Shown piece by piece: positions 30,548 to 40,053 of a DNA stretch of 64,000 nucleotides. The position numbers were made by a program, and so were the translations under genes. The notes beneath the pieces are model-generated. The model saw only the letters and a program-made list of their open reading frames with translations. It did not search any database and was not told the origin of the DNA. This stretch comes from Pantoea phytobeneficialis (GTDB lineage Bacteria > Pseudomonadota > Gammaproteobacteria > Enterobacterales > Enterobacteriaceae): positions 575,586 through 639,585 of the forward strand of contig NZ_CP024636.1 in assembly GCF_009728735.1 (NCBI RefSeq), read 5' to 3'. The first letter of the stretch is position 1. Each line of letters starts with the position of its first letter.

Positions 30548-32682
30548 CCCAGTTGTCCCGTATCCAGATGTTTCACGCGGCGCTGCACCTCTTCCTGTTT
30601 ACCGGCGTTAAACGGACGTGCATCCGGGCTACCGAGATAGCCGCACACGCGCCGTGTCACCGACACCCGCGCCGGATCATGATTGCCGCAGCAGGGGCAG
30701 GTAAAGCCTTTGCTGGTGCAACTGAATTCGCCGCTGAAGCCGCATTCGTAGCACTCATCAATGGGCGTGTTGGTGCCGTAGTAGGGCACGCGGTCGTAGC
30801 TATAGTCCCAGACATCTTCCAGCGCCTTGAGGTTATGCTGGATATTGGGATATTCGCCGTAACAGATAAAACCGCCGTTGGCGATCGGTGGGTAAGGCGC
30901 TTCAAAGTCGATTTTGTCGTACGGATTAACCTTCTTCTCGACGTCGAGATGGAAGCTGTTGGTGTAATAACCTTTGTCGGTGACGCCCGGCACCACGCCA
31001 AACTCGGCGGCATCAAGGCGGCAAAAGCGGTCACACAGGTTTTCGCTTGGCGTGCTGTAGAGGCTAAAGCCATAGCCGGTTTCCGCTTTCCATGCATCCA
31101 CCGCTTGACGCAGATGGGCGACGATCGCCACCCCTTTGGCGCGCAGATAATCGGCATCATACGGATGCACTTCGTTACCGCTCAACGCATTGAGGGTTTC
31201 ATGCAGGCCGATATAGCCAAGGGAGATGGAGGCACGGCCATTGCGGAAAATTGGCCCGATATCGTCATCGGCCTTCAGGCGTACGCCACAGGCACCTTCC
31301 ATATACAGAATCGGCGCGACGCGGGCCTTGGTTTTTTCCAGCCGCGCGATACGGGTCATCAACGCACGTTTCGCCAGTGCCAGGCGTTCATCCAGCAGCG
31401 ACCAGAAACGTGCCTCATCCCCCTGGGCTTCCAGCGCAATGCGTGGCAGGTTGAGACTGATCACGCCCAGGTTGTTGCGTCCTTCGTGGATCTGCTCACC
31501 ATGCTCTTCATACACGCCGAGGAAGCTGCGACAACCCATCGGCGTCTTGAACGAACCCGTGACTTTCACCACCTGGTCATAATTGAGGATATCGGGATAC
31601 ATCCGCTTGCTGGCACACTCCAGCGCCAGTTGTTTGATGTCGTAATTGACGTCACCCGCACGGCGGTTAACCCCTTCACGGATGGCAAATACCAGCTTCG
31701 GAAATACCGCGGTTTTGTGGTTTTTGCCCAGCCCGGCAATACGGTTGCGCAGGATCGATTGTTGGATCAAACGTGCCGCCCAGTCGGTACCGAGGCCAAA
31801 ACCAAAGGTGACAAAGGGGGTTTGGCCGTTGGCGGTATGCAGCGTATTGACCTCATACTCCAGCGACTGGAAGGCGTCGTAACACTCTTTTTCGGTACGC
31901 GCGCGGGCATACGCCTCGGCATCGGCAATCTGCCATTCAAGGGCGACAGCACGATGTTTTTCCAGGCTTAGGGTGACAAAGGGGGCCAGCACTTCATCGA
32001 TACGGTTAATGGTGGTGCCGCCGTAAATGTGGCTGGCGACCTGGGCGATGATCTGCGCGGTGACGGCGGTGGCGGTGGCGATCGATTTGGGTGGCTCGAT
32101 CTCAGCGTTACCCATTTTGAAGCCGTTGGTTAGCATGCCGTGCAGATCAATCAGCATGCAGTTAAACATCGGGAAGAAGGGCGAATAATCGAGATCGTGG
32201 TAGTGGATCTCACCGCGTTCGTGCGCCAGCACCACGTCGCGTGGCAGGATCTGTTGTTGCGCGTAATGTTTGGCGACGATCCCTGCCAGCAAATCACGCT
32301 GGGTGGGGATCACCTTGCTATCTTTGTTGGCGTTCTCGTTCAACAGCGCGGCATTGGTTTGTTCAACCAGGCCACGAATAGCGTGATGTAGTTTCCCGCG
32401 CTGTTCACGCGCCAGGTCACGGTCGTGACGATATTCAATATAGGCGCGTGCCAGCTGCGGCCACGGACCGCTCATCAGCGTCTCTTCGACCGCGCATTGG
32501 ATATCGCGGATATCCACCTCGTGGCGTGCAGCCAGTTGCTGTTCCACTTCTGCCGCAACCTGGGCGCACCAGGCCGCATCGTTCACCTGTACCGCACTGG
32601 CCGCAGCCTGTACGGCGCAGGCAATGCGCTGGGCATCGAACGGCACTTTGCAGCCGTCACGCTTAATCACTACCGTTGCCAT
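30544..32682 (-). CDS. nrdD: Anaerobic ribonucleoside-triphosphate reductase NrdD
   Basis: 712 aa, same as E. coli. Class III reductase that makes dNTPs without oxygen. An N-terminal ATP cone (about 1-95), the catalytic glycyl-radical barrel, the four-Cys zinc site near the C terminus (CYECGF and CPCCGN) and the glycyl loop RVCGYLGSP (radical Gly near 681) are all visible. It is first in nrdDG; the promoter region has a tandem pair of NrdR boxes. Confidence 0.97.
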   Translation of the reverse strand: MATVVIKRDGCKVPFDAQRIACAVQAAASAVQVNDAAWCAQVAAEVEQQLAARHEVDIRDIQCAVEETLMSGPWPQLARAYIEYRHDRDLAREQRGKLHHAIRGLVEQTNAALLNENANKDSKVIPTQRDLLAGIVAKHYAQQQILPRDVVLAHERGEIHYHDLDYSPFFPMFNCMLIDLHGMLTNGFKMGNAEIEPPKSIATATAVTAQIIAQVASHIYGGTTINRIDEVLAPFVTLSLEKHRAVALEWQIADAEAYARARTEKECYDAFQSLEYEVNTLHTANGQTPFVTFGFGLGTDWAARLIQQSILRNRIAGLGKNHKTAVFPKLVFAIREGVNRRAGDVNYDIKQLALECASKRMYPDILNYDQVVKVTGSFKTPMGCRSFLGVYEEHGEQIHEGRNNLGVISLNLPRIALEAQGDEARFWSLLDERLALAKRALMTRIARLEKTKARVAPILYMEGACGVRLKADDDIGPIFRNGRASISLGYIGLHETLNALSGNEVHPYDADYLRAKGVAIVAHLRQAVDAWKAETGYGFSLYSTPSENLCDRFCRLDAAEFGVVPGVTDKGYYTNSFHLDVEKKVNPYDKIDFEAPYPPIANGGFICYGEYPNIQHNLKALEDVWDYSYDRVPYYGTNTPIDECYECGFSGEFSCTSKGFTCPCCGNHDPARVSVTRRVCGYLGSPDARPFNAGKQEEVQRRVKHLDTGQLG

Positions 32683-32694
32683 TTACTCTCCGTG

Positions 32695-32742
32695 AAACTA
32701 CATGTTGTGATTTTTACGAAGTGTAATCGCTATATATGGTGT
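32695..32742 (-). promoter_or_regulatory. Tandem NrdR boxes upstream of nrdD
   Basis: Two sequences like the NrdR consensus ACACTATATATTGTGT: 32695-32710 (10 of 13 core positions) and 32727-32742 (core CTATATATGGTGT, 12 of 13). Their repeat distance is 32 bp, the usual three helical turns for paired NrdR boxes. Both lie within 60 bp of the nrdD start. Confidence 0.75.
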
Positions 32743-32951
32743 TTGCCTGAGAATTAATTGCAGGGTTTTTGATATGGCGCAAAGAAGCAATAAGGAAGTT
32801 TGAAAGGCGCGCAATCAGCAACGCTGACTAAACTGAAAAAGTTTTAACCCGCCCATAGTTCCGCTTTCTGCAACTTGATGTGCGACGCGAAACAGGTTTA
32901 ATGAGCCTTTTGCCCGCTTTGGTCAGACAATCGTTAACAAGGATGCCCTTC

Positions 32952-35336
32952 ATGCCTCTGCAACGCACGCTGCTTGCCTGTTGTTTATCCGTGAGTTTTT
33001 CCGCTTTCGCCACCCCGGCGGGTGATCTGCCGCTGATGCCCTGGCCGCAACAGGTTGAGCTGCCTCGGAGCGGCGGTGCCTATCAACTGACGCCACAGCT
33101 GACGCTACACATATCGGGGGACCATCTGGAGGGGGCGGAGACGCGCTGGCTCAGACGTATTGCGCGACAAACTGGCTGGCCGTTGTTGCCAACGGACGCA
33201 TCGGATGAAAAGGCGACTATCCGGGTGCAAATCAAGGAGGCGGTTGACCCCTTACCGCAACCGGACAGCGATGAAAGCTATCAGCTGGAGGTGAACAGCG
33301 ATGGTGTCTTGCTCGAGGCGCAGACACGCTTCGGTGCCATGCGTGGTATGGAGACTCTGCTGCAACTGATTGAGAACAGTGAAAGCGGCACGGTCATCCC
33401 GTATGTCACCATCAATGACCAACCGCGCTTTGCCTGGCGCGGTCTGCTGATCGACTCCGCACGTCATTTTATGCCGGTGGAGACCATCAAACGTCAGATT
33501 GATGGCATCGCGGCAGCCCGTATGAATGTTTTTCACTGGCACCTGACCGACGATCAGGGCTGGCGTTTTGCCTCCAGCCATTATCCGCAGTTGCAGGATA
33601 AAGCCAGTGATGGCCGCTACTACACCCAGCAGCAGATGCGCGATGTAGTGCAATATGCCACGCAACGTGGCATCCGCGTTGTCCCGGAAATCGATCTACC
33701 CGGCCATGCTTCGGCCATCGCCGTGGCGATGCCAGAGCTGATCAGCGCACCGGGACCGTACTCAATGGAGCGCGGCTGGGGGGTATTTAAGCCGCTGCTC
33801 GATCCGAGCAATGAACAGGTTTTTGCCTTTATCGATACGCTGGTGGGGGAAGTGGCAGCGATCTTCCCGGATCCGTATCTGCATATTGGCGGTGATGAGG
33901 TTGATCCTGCGCAGTGGAATGACTCGCCTAAAATTCAACAGTTTATGCGCGATCACGGGTTAAAGGATGCCCATGCGTTGCAGGCCTGGTTTAATCAGCG
34001 GGTGGAAAAGATTCTTGAAGCGCATCAACGTCGCATGGTGGGCTGGGACGAAATCTATCATCCCGATCTGCCGCGCAGCATTCTGATCCAGTCGTGGCAG
34101 GGGCAGGATGCCTTAGGTGAGGTGGTGAAAAACGACTATCGCGGCATCCTTTCAACCGGCTTCTACCTTGATCAACCACAACCTGCGGCTTACCACTATC
34201 GTAATGAGCCTTTCCCGCAGGGGCTGAACGGCGAGGATCAGGTGCAGGCGGATGAGCAGGCACAGAGTTGGGCATTCACCCTGCCACGTCTGAAAGGCAG
34301 CGCGGTGAAGGGCAGTTTCACCCTGATTGAGGGAAAAGAGGGGTGGCGCGGTTTTATTGACTTTAACGGCAAAGCGCGGCGCCTGGTGCAGCAGGTTGAC
34401 TGGTTGTCATCCAGCCAGGTCACGTTCCGGGTGGATACCTGGATGGGGGAAGTGCAGCCGATGGTGACGTTGACGGACAACAAACTGACCGGATATATGC
34501 TGGTGGGCAATGTACGTTATCCCACCGAGGGGGGCCGTCTGGCGCAAGTACCCAGCGGGATTGCCCCTTCGTTGCCCAGCCCGCAGCAGTTAAGTGAAAA
34601 CCTGAAAGGGGGTGAAGCGGCGCTGTGGGCGGAAAACGTCAATAGCCAGATTATTGACACCAAACTGTGGCCACGAACCTTTGTGGTGGCGGAACGCCTG
34701 TGGTCTGCTGCCGATGTGAATGACAGCGATAATATGTATCAGCGGTTGAGCGCCATCGATCGCTGGGGTGCCATATCCGTTGGTCTGCAACAACATCAGC
34801 AGGCGGAGGTACAGATGATGCGACTGGCGAACAGCACCGATATTACCCCACTGCGCGTGCTGAGTGAGGTGCTGGAACCGGCACAATATTACACGCGGCA
34901 GCATCTGAAATTCCAGGCAGGCCACTATAACTATTTCGAGCCGCTTAACCGACTGGCCGATGTTCTGCCCGCCGAGAGCGAAGCGGTGCGTTTGCTGGAC
35001 AAGCAGGTGGATGCCTTGATCGCTAATCGGGGCAACCGGCAGGCCACCAATGTGATTCGCCAGCAATTGCAACGCTGGCTAAGTAACAGCGACCGGGTGC
35101 TGCCGCTGACGCTGCATAACTATCAACTGCATGCGCTGCAACCGCAGGTACAGCAGGTGGCAATTCTCTGCCGCATGGGGCTGGATTTGGTCGCGACGCT
35201 GGAGCGTAATCAGGCGTATGGCGCGGGAGAAGTGGCGCAGATGCAAGAGAAACTGGATGACGCTGCCCTGGTGCAGGATGAGACGGTGCTGGCGTTAGTG
35301 CGCCCGTTGGAAAAACTGCTGCGTTCTGTCAAATAA
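32952..35336 (+). CDS. Secreted GH20 beta-N-acetylhexosaminidase
   Basis: 794 aa. Signal peptide about 1-20 (cleavage near SAFA/TPAG), an N-terminal GH20b domain, then the GH20 barrel with catalytic Asp315-Glu316 in HIGGDEVDP. A region with an inserted beta domain (about 420-520) and a C-terminal helical part follow. It should release terminal GlcNAc (or GalNAc) in the periplasm or outside, for example from chitooligosaccharides. The ATG at 32952, with AAGGA nine bases before it, is preferred to an ATG three codons upstream. Divergent from nrdD; no chitinase or transporter partner adjacent. Confidence 0.88.
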   Translation: MPLQRTLLACCLSVSFSAFATPAGDLPLMPWPQQVELPRSGGAYQLTPQLTLHISGDHLEGAETRWLRRIARQTGWPLLPTDASDEKATIRVQIKEAVDPLPQPDSDESYQLEVNSDGVLLEAQTRFGAMRGMETLLQLIENSESGTVIPYVTINDQPRFAWRGLLIDSARHFMPVETIKRQIDGIAAARMNVFHWHLTDDQGWRFASSHYPQLQDKASDGRYYTQQQMRDVVQYATQRGIRVVPEIDLPGHASAIAVAMPELISAPGPYSMERGWGVFKPLLDPSNEQVFAFIDTLVGEVAAIFPDPYLHIGGDEVDPAQWNDSPKIQQFMRDHGLKDAHALQAWFNQRVEKILEAHQRRMVGWDEIYHPDLPRSILIQSWQGQDALGEVVKNDYRGILSTGFYLDQPQPAAYHYRNEPFPQGLNGEDQVQADEQAQSWAFTLPRLKGSAVKGSFTLIEGKEGWRGFIDFNGKARRLVQQVDWLSSSQVTFRVDTWMGEVQPMVTLTDNKLTGYMLVGNVRYPTEGGRLAQVPSGIAPSLPSPQQLSENLKGGEAALWAENVNSQIIDTKLWPRTFVVAERLWSAADVNDSDNMYQRLSAIDRWGAISVGLQQHQQAEVQMMRLANSTDITPLRVLSEVLEPAQYYTRQHLKFQAGHYNYFEPLNRLADVLPAESEAVRLLDKQVDALIANRGNRQATNVIRQQLQRWLSNSDRVLPLTLHNYQLHALQPQVQQVAILCRMGLDLVATLERNQAYGAGEVAQMQEKLDDAALVQDETVLALVRPLEKLLRSVK

Positions 35337-35344
35337 CCCAGGAT

Positions 35345-35416
35345 GTAGCGGCGCGATTTATCGCGCGATTTCGTGCGCTATGCGGGTAAAATCCGCGCGA
35401 TAAATCGCGCCGCTAC
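35345..35416. repeat. GCGCGAT-type palindromic repeat pair, copy 2
   Basis: Left arm GTAGCGGCGCGATTTATCGC (35345 onward) and its exact reverse complement ending at 35416 form a perfect 22-bp inverted repeat around a 28-bp centre. It lies between the convergent hexosaminidase and ridA genes. Confidence 0.92.
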
Positions 35417-35424
35417 GGGGGGCA

Positions 35425-35811
35425 TCAGCGACGAACCGCAATCGCCTCGATCTCAATCTTCACATCTTTCGGCAGACGCGCCACTTCCACGCAGGAGCGA
35501 GCCGGGAAGCTGGCGTTATGCTCGGTGAAAAACGCTTCATAGGTTGCGTTCACGGTGGCGAAGTCATTCAGGTCTTTGACAAACACCGTGGTTTTCACAA
35601 TGTCGCCCACTTTCAGACCGGCAGCTTCAACAATCGCCTTCACGTTTTCCAGCGACTGACGCGCCTGAGCAGACACATCGTCAGCCACTGCGCCGGTTTG
35701 CGGATCAACCGGGATCTGGCCGGAGGTAATGATCATGCTACCGAGATCCACGCCCTGTACGTACGGACCAATCGCTGCCGGTGCTTTTTCGGTACTGATT
35801 TCGCGAGACAT
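35425..35811 (-). CDS. ridA: 2-iminobutanoate/2-iminopropanoate deaminase RidA
   Basis: 128 aa, same length as E. coli RidA (YjgF). Trimeric enzyme that hydrolyses reactive enamine/imine intermediates released by threonine dehydratase and other PLP enzymes. Conserved GPYVQGV near residue 17, SGQIPVDP, and the catalytic Arg in FPARSCVEVARLP (Arg105). Start preceded by AAGGAG. Next to pyrI, as in E. coli. Confidence 0.96.
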   Translation of the reverse strand: MSREISTEKAPAAIGPYVQGVDLGSMIITSGQIPVDPQTGAVADDVSAQARQSLENVKAIVEAAGLKVGDIVKTTVFVKDLNDFATVNATYEAFFTEHNASFPARSCVEVARLPKDVKIEIEAIAVRR

Positions 35812-35891
35812 TGTTTCTCCTTAAGAAAATGCGCCGCCAGTGCTCCCGACGGCATGAAAAGATCGCCCCATTATAGGGGCGATGCTGACGA

Positions 35892-36356
35892 TTACCAGTG
35901 ACCGAGCACTACATGGTGCGCGAACTCTTTCTCGCAATATTTGCACTTCAGGTGCACTTCATCGTCGCGCTTTTTCACGGCAAAACTGGAGAACACTGGC
36001 TCGCTGCGGCTGATACAGTTGCCGTTCGGGCAGGTCAGCACCCGTTCGATGCGATCCGGCAGCGTCGGGGCGATCTTCGCCACCACTTCATATTCGTCGA
36101 TACGGTTGACCGTGGCATGAGGGGCATACACCGCCAGTTGGTTGATCTGATCATCGGTGAGAAAGGTGTTCTCGATCTTGATCAGATCTTTACGCCCCAT
36201 TTCGCCAGAAGGCAGATTCAGACCAATGGTGATGCGCTGATCGGTTTCGGTCAGGCGAAACAGCGACAGTAATTTAAAGCCAACCTGCGCCGGGATATGG
36301 TCAATCACCGTGCCGCGTTTAATGGCTTCAACCTGCAATTTGTTATCGTGTGTCAT
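35892..36356 (-). CDS. pyrI: Aspartate carbamoyltransferase regulatory chain PyrI
   Basis: 154 aa (E. coli 153). Binds CTP, UTP and ATP and gives ATCase its allosteric control. Zinc ligands Cys109, Cys114, Cys138 and Cys141 are at the E. coli positions. Follows pyrB by 13 bp, so co-translated from the pyrBI message. Confidence 0.97.
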   Translation of the reverse strand: MTHDNKLQVEAIKRGTVIDHIPAQVGFKLLSLFRLTETDQRITIGLNLPSGEMGRKDLIKIENTFLTDDQINQLAVYAPHATVNRIDEYEVVAKIAPTLPDRIERVLTCPNGNCISRSEPVFSSFAVKKRDDEVHLKCKYCEKEFAHHVVLGHW

Positions 36357-36369
36357 GCTGTTTTCCTCC

Positions 36370-37305
36370 TTACAGGGCCAGATCGCGATTCAGTACCAGA
36401 GCCAGCAAAGCCTGGCGGGCAAAGATGCCATTCCCGGCCTGCTGGAAATACCAGGCGTGCGGTGTGCTGTCGACATCCGTAGTGATCTCATCGATTCGTG
36501 GCAGCGGGTGCAGCACCTTCATATTGTCGCGTGCGCCCACCAGGTCGCTGGCGCGCAGAATAAACTGCGCTTTGACGTTGGCGTATTCTGACGGGTCGAG
36601 ACGCTCTTTCTGCACGCGCGTCATGTACAGGATATCCAGTTCCGGCATCACCTCTTCGATGCTGTCATGGCGCGACCAGCGAATGTTTTGCTCATCCAGC
36701 ATATCGGTGATGTAAGACGGCATCGCCAGTGCATCAGGGGCGATAAAGAAGAACCGGTTGCCATCGAACTTCGCCAGCGCCTGAGTCAGGGAGTGCACGG
36801 TACGGCCATATTTCAGGTCACCCACCATCGCCACATTCAGGTTATCCAGACGGCTCTGGGTTTCACGAATGGTGAACAAATCGAGCAGGGTTTGCGTCGG
36901 ATGCTGGTTAGCCCCGTCTCCGGCGTTGAGAATCGGCACGCCGCCGGAAAACTCGGTAGCGAGACGGGCCGCGCCTTCCTGCGGATGGCGCATCACAATG
37001 GCATCGACATAGGTACCAATCACCGAAATGGTATCGGCGAGGGTTTCCCCTTTCTTACCGAGCGAGGTGTTGCTGCCGTCGGCAAAACCGACGACCGAGG
37101 CACCAAGGCGATGCATGGCGGTTTCAAACGACAGACGGGTACGCGTTGAGGCTTCAAAGAAGCAGCTGGCGATGACGTTGTGTTTCAGCAATTCCGGCTG
37201 CGGGTGTGCCTTGAGCTGCGCGGCGGTATGCAGTACCAGCTCCAGCTCAGCGCGGCTGAGATCGTTAATTGAAATAATGTGCTTACGATATAGCGGGTTG
37301 GCCAT
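36370..37305 (-). CDS. pyrB: Aspartate carbamoyltransferase catalytic chain PyrB
   Basis: 311 aa (E. coli 311). First committed pyrimidine step: carbamoyl phosphate plus aspartate gives carbamoyl aspartate. Carbamoyl-phosphate loop STRTR near 53-57, HPTQ motif, and MTRVQKERL near 230 are present. The leader has a promoter, a leader peptide and an attenuator (see 37338-37508). Confidence 0.97.
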   Translation of the reverse strand: MANPLYRKHIISINDLSRAELELVLHTAAQLKAHPQPELLKHNVIASCFFEASTRTRLSFETAMHRLGASVVGFADGSNTSLGKKGETLADTISVIGTYVDAIVMRHPQEGAARLATEFSGGVPILNAGDGANQHPTQTLLDLFTIRETQSRLDNLNVAMVGDLKYGRTVHSLTQALAKFDGNRFFFIAPDALAMPSYITDMLDEQNIRWSRHDSIEEVMPELDILYMTRVQKERLDPSEYANVKAQFILRASDLVGARDNMKVLHPLPRIDEITTDVDSTPHAWYFQQAGNGIFARQALLALVLNRDLAL

Positions 37306-37337
37306 AGCTCTCTCCTCTGCGCTGCCGGATAACGGAC

Positions 37338-37364
37338 AAAAAAAAGCCCCTGCTTAAGGGGCTT
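37338..37364 (-). terminator. pyrBI attenuator
   Basis: On the minus strand AAGCCCCT and AGGGGCTT pair around TAAGC and are followed by eight T. It lies 33 bp before pyrB. The leader ORF ends inside it (stop at 37354-37356), so a ribosome close behind the polymerase would stop the hairpin from forming, which fits UTP-sensitive attenuation. Confidence 0.88.
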
Positions 37365-37455
37365 GATTTGCGATCGATTGATGACGGAAAGAAACAGGTG
37401 CGCCGCCAGCTTTCTGGCGTAATTGAGCGTCAAATTGTGCGCTGCGCTGTTGCAT
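37354..37455 (-). CDS. pyrL: pyrBI operon leader peptide
   Basis: 33 codons beginning MQQRSAQFDAQL with a strong ribosome site (GGGAGGAAG) just before the ATG, ending within the attenuator. Its sequence is not like the 44-aa E. coli PyrL, but position, ribosome site and stop placement are right for the same role. Another open frame (from TTG at 37433) reads residues more like E. coli PyrL near the hairpin but has no good start, so I prefer this one. Confidence 0.65.
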   Translation of the reverse strand: MQQRSAQFDAQLRQKAGGAPVSFRHQSIANQAP

Positions 37456-37480
37456 GCTTCCTCCCGGCAAATTGTGGCGC

Positions 37481-37508
37481 ATTATACGCATTCACTGCTT
37501 TGCATCAA
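37481..37508 (-). promoter_or_regulatory. pyrLBI promoter
   Basis: Minus strand: TTGATG (37508-37503), 16-bp spacer, TATAAT (37486-37481). The leader peptide ATG follows 26 bases downstream. Confidence 0.75.
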
Positions 37509-37549
37509 GCAAAAATCACACGCGAGGTAATCGTTTGCTCCCGCCTGAG

Positions 37550-38557
37550 TCAGGGCTGGCCGAGCGTTGCCACCATCACGGCTTTAATGGTGTGCATGCG
37601 GTTTTCTGCCTGGTCAAACACAATGCTGTGTGCCGATTCAAACACCTCGTTGCTGACTTCCATACCGTCGTTCAGGCCATACTGCTCAGCCATCTGACGT
37701 CCCAGCGTGGTTTGGTCATCATGGAACGCTGGCAGGCAGTGCAGGAACTTCACCTGCGGATTGCCGGTCAACGCCAGCATCGCGCTGTTTACCTGATACG
37801 GGCGCAGCAGCGCGATACGATCAGACCACACGGATTTGTCTTCTCCCATCGAGACCCACACGTCAGTGTAGATGAAATCGGCACCCTGCACGCCGGTGGC
37901 GATATCTTCGGTCAGCGTGATTTTGCCACCGGTTTTTTGCGCTGCGATGCGGCATTGTTCCACCAGTTGTTCTTCTGGCCAGCAGCCTTTCGGTGCCACC
38001 AGACGCAGGTCCAGCCCGACCATCGCAGCTGCTTCCAGCATGCTGTTGCCCATGTTATTGCGCGCATCGCCAACGTACACCAGCGTCATCTGGTTCAGCG
38101 ATTTTTGTGGCAGATGTTCCTGCATCGTCAACAGATCCGCCAGCAACTGAGTTGGATGGAATTCGGTGGTCAGACCGTTCCAGACCGGCACCCCGGCATG
38201 TTCCGCCAGGGTTTCCACCAACGCCTGACCATAACCACGATATTGAATACCGTCATACATACGTCCGAGCACGCGCGCAGTGTCTTTCATCGACTCTTTA
38301 TGGCCGATCTGGCTGCCGCTTGGGCCGAGGTAAGTCACGTTAGCACCCTGATCGTAAGCGGCAACTTCGAAAGAGCAACGGGTACGAGTCGAGTCTTTTT
38401 CGAAGATGAGCGCGATGTTTTTGCCTTTCAGGTACTGCGTTTCGCTGGCGTTTTTCTTTGCGTGTTTTAATTCACCGGCCAGTCTTAACAGGTAATCAAT
38501 TTCTGCTGGGGTGAAGTCCAGCAATCTCAGGAAATGGCGTTGGTTCAGCTGACTCAT
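37550..38557 (-). CDS. argF: Ornithine carbamoyltransferase
   Basis: 335 aa (E. coli ArgI 334). Makes citrulline from ornithine and carbamoyl phosphate in arginine synthesis. STRTR near residues 56-60 binds carbamoyl phosphate; the family motifs [18 protein letters not shown] and HCLPAF (catalytic Cys) follow. The ATG at 38557 with GGAG six bases upstream is preferred over an in-frame ATG four codons earlier. Upstream ARG boxes overlap the promoter. The name argI would be equally correct by E. coli synteny. Confidence 0.96.
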   Translation of the reverse strand: MSQLNQRHFLRLLDFTPAEIDYLLRLAGELKHAKKNASETQYLKGKNIALIFEKDSTRTRCSFEVAAYDQGANVTYLGPSGSQIGHKESMKDTARVLGRMYDGIQYRGYGQALVETLAEHAGVPVWNGLTTEFHPTQLLADLLTMQEHLPQKSLNQMTLVYVGDARNNMGNSMLEAAAMVGLDLRLVAPKGCWPEEQLVEQCRIAAQKTGGKITLTEDIATGVQGADFIYTDVWVSMGEDKSVWSDRIALLRPYQVNSAMLALTGNPQVKFLHCLPAFHDDQTTLGRQMAEQYGLNDGMEVSNEVFESAHSIVFDQAENRMHTIKAVMVATLGQP

Positions 38558-38581
38558 ACAGCGCTCCATGTGGGGATCATA

Positions 38582-38620
38582 AATGAATTAAAATTCAATC
38601 TAACCGTATGAATATGCATT
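38582..38620 (-). promoter_or_regulatory. ArgR operator (two ARG boxes) before argF
   Basis: Box 1 (38582-38599) holds TGAATTAAAATTCA, a perfect ARG box core. A second, weaker box sits 21 bp on (38603-38620, 7 of 10 half-site positions), the usual spacing with 3 bp between boxes. They overlap and follow a possible promoter on the minus strand (TTGAAA at about 38625-38620, TAGATT about 17 bp on). Confidence 0.85.
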
Positions 38621-38721
38621 TTCAACCCCGGCGTTAAGAAACTTTCTGTTTTGAGTAGTGGCGCGCGAGGCAGTGTGGGAAAATAATTGCATTCATTGCC
38701 GAACATTTTGAGGATATCCCC

Positions 38722-39141
38722 ATGGCATACGAAGCATTGCTGGAAGAACAACGCGAAGAGACGCGGTTGATCATTGATGAATTACTGGAAGATGGCAGCG
38801 ATCCTGATGCCCTCTACACCATCGAGCACCATCTTTCCTGCAACAATTTTGACTCGCTGGAAAAAGCGGCGGTAGATGCCTTCAAGCTGGGTTATGAGGT
38901 GACTGAACCGGAAGAGCTGGAGCTGGAAGATGGCAGCACGGTGATGTGTGTCGACATCCTGAGCGAAGCCGCGCTGAAACCCGAGCTGATTGATGCGCAG
39001 GTTGAGCAACTGGTGAATCTGGCGGGCAAATACAACGTAGATTACGACGGTTGGGGCACCTACTTCGAAGACCCGGACGCGGAAGACGAAGATGATGACG
39101 GCGACTTCATTGATGATGAAGACGACGGTGTACGTCACTAA
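38722..39141 (+). CDS. rraB: Ribonuclease E regulator RraB
   Basis: 139 aa (E. coli 138). Acidic inhibitor that binds the C-terminal half of RNase E and changes degradosome composition. The end is a run of Asp/Glu (about 116-136), as in the family. Divergent from argF and followed by a strong terminator; rraB next to argI is conserved. Confidence 0.95.
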   Translation: MAYEALLEEQREETRLIIDELLEDGSDPDALYTIEHHLSCNNFDSLEKAAVDAFKLGYEVTEPEELELEDGSTVMCVDILSEAALKPELIDAQVEQLVNLAGKYNVDYDGWGTYFEDPDAEDEDDDGDFIDDEDDGVRH

Positions 39142-39147
39142 AAATGA

Positions 39148-39178
39148 ACGGGCAGCCGCGTTGCTGCCCGTATTTTTT
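39148..39178 (+). terminator. Terminator after rraB
   Basis: ACGGGCAGC pairs with GCTGCCCGT, loop CGCGTT, followed by ATTTTTT. Confidence 0.9.
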
Positions 39179-39198
39179 CCCCGCAGATAAAGACATTC

Positions 39199-39960
39199 AT
39201 GAATTACGCCCCGCTATTAGAACCTATCCATCAGTTTCTGCATTGCCGCACACCACAGGCGTGGATTGATGAAGCACGCAAGCCGGAAAACCTGACGTTG
39301 CTACTCACCGATCATATGGTTTGTGAGTTAAAAGCCGCGCAAACCGCCGTCTGGTTGATTCGTAAATATGTGGCTGACAAGCCGAGTGGTGACGCTATTC
39401 TGGCGTGGCTGAAGCCCTACGAAGATTTTATTTTTGGCGAAGATCACGACAGCAACTTTATCAACGCCCACAAAAATCTGACCAAAAGCATCATCGTGCG
39501 TAATGAGTTGCCGTGGGCGGATGATCTGGTGGAAAAGATGGTGCTGCTGATTAAAGAAGAGCTGCACCATTTTTATCAGGTCTGGGAAATTATGCAGGCG
39601 CGCGGTCTGCCGTATCGCAAGATTACCGCCAGTCGTTACGCCAAAGGGTTGCTGCGTGAGGTCACGACTCATGAGCCAGATACCCTGGTAGATAAGCTGA
39701 TTTGCGGTGCTTATATCGAGGCGCGTTCTTGTGAACGTTTCGCCAGCCTGGCACCGTATCTGGATGAGCAACTGGAGAAGTTTTATATCTCGCTGCTGCG
39801 TTCCGAAGCGCGTCATTACCAGGATTACCTGACGCTGGCGGCGCAGATTTCGCCGAAAGATATTGCGCCACGCGTGCGCGCGATTGGTGAGGCGGAAGGG
39901 CGCTTAATCAGCGAACCGGATATCGAGCTGCGTTTTCACAGCGGTGTGCCAACCTTATAA
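39199..39960 (+). CDS. miaE: tRNA-(ms2io6A37) hydroxylase MiaE
   Basis: 253 aa. Non-heme diiron enzyme that hydroxylates the isopentenyl group of ms2i6A at tRNA position 37; present in Salmonella and many enterobacteria, absent from E. coli K-12. Ferritin-like diiron ligands can be read as CELKAAQTA near 48, KEELHHFYQVWEIM near 120-125, YIEARSCERF near 175 and SEARHYQDYL near 203-206. It sits between rraB and yjgM, the Salmonella order. Confidence 0.93.
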   Translation: MNYAPLLEPIHQFLHCRTPQAWIDEARKPENLTLLLTDHMVCELKAAQTAVWLIRKYVADKPSGDAILAWLKPYEDFIFGEDHDSNFINAHKNLTKSIIVRNELPWADDLVEKMVLLIKEELHHFYQVWEIMQARGLPYRKITASRYAKGLLREVTTHEPDTLVDKLICGAYIEARSCERFASLAPYLDEQLEKFYISLLRSEARHYQDYLTLAAQISPKDIAPRVRAIGEAEGRLISEPDIELRFHSGVPTL

Positions 39961-39963
39961 AAT

Positions 39964-40041
39964 CCGCGCGATAAATCGCGCCGCTACAACCCGCGCGATA
40001 AATCGCGCCGCTACGACCCGCATGATAAATCGCGCCGCTAC
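39964..40041. repeat. Tandem triple of the GCGCGAT palindromic unit, copy 3
   Basis: Three direct copies of a 24-base unit (CCGCGCGATAAATCGC...CTAC) with a 27-bp period start at 39964, 39991 and 40018; the third has CATG for CGCG. They begin 4 bp after the miaE stop and lie between the convergent miaE and yjgM. Confidence 0.92.
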
Positions 40042-40053
40042 GGGACGGAATGA

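Noticed and set aside
30553..31971. 472-codon open frame on the plus strand
   Set aside because: Antisense shadow of nrdD; no motifs and implausible composition.
37454..38470. 338-codon open frame on the plus strand
   Set aside because: Antisense shadow of argF, which is fully convincing on the minus strand.
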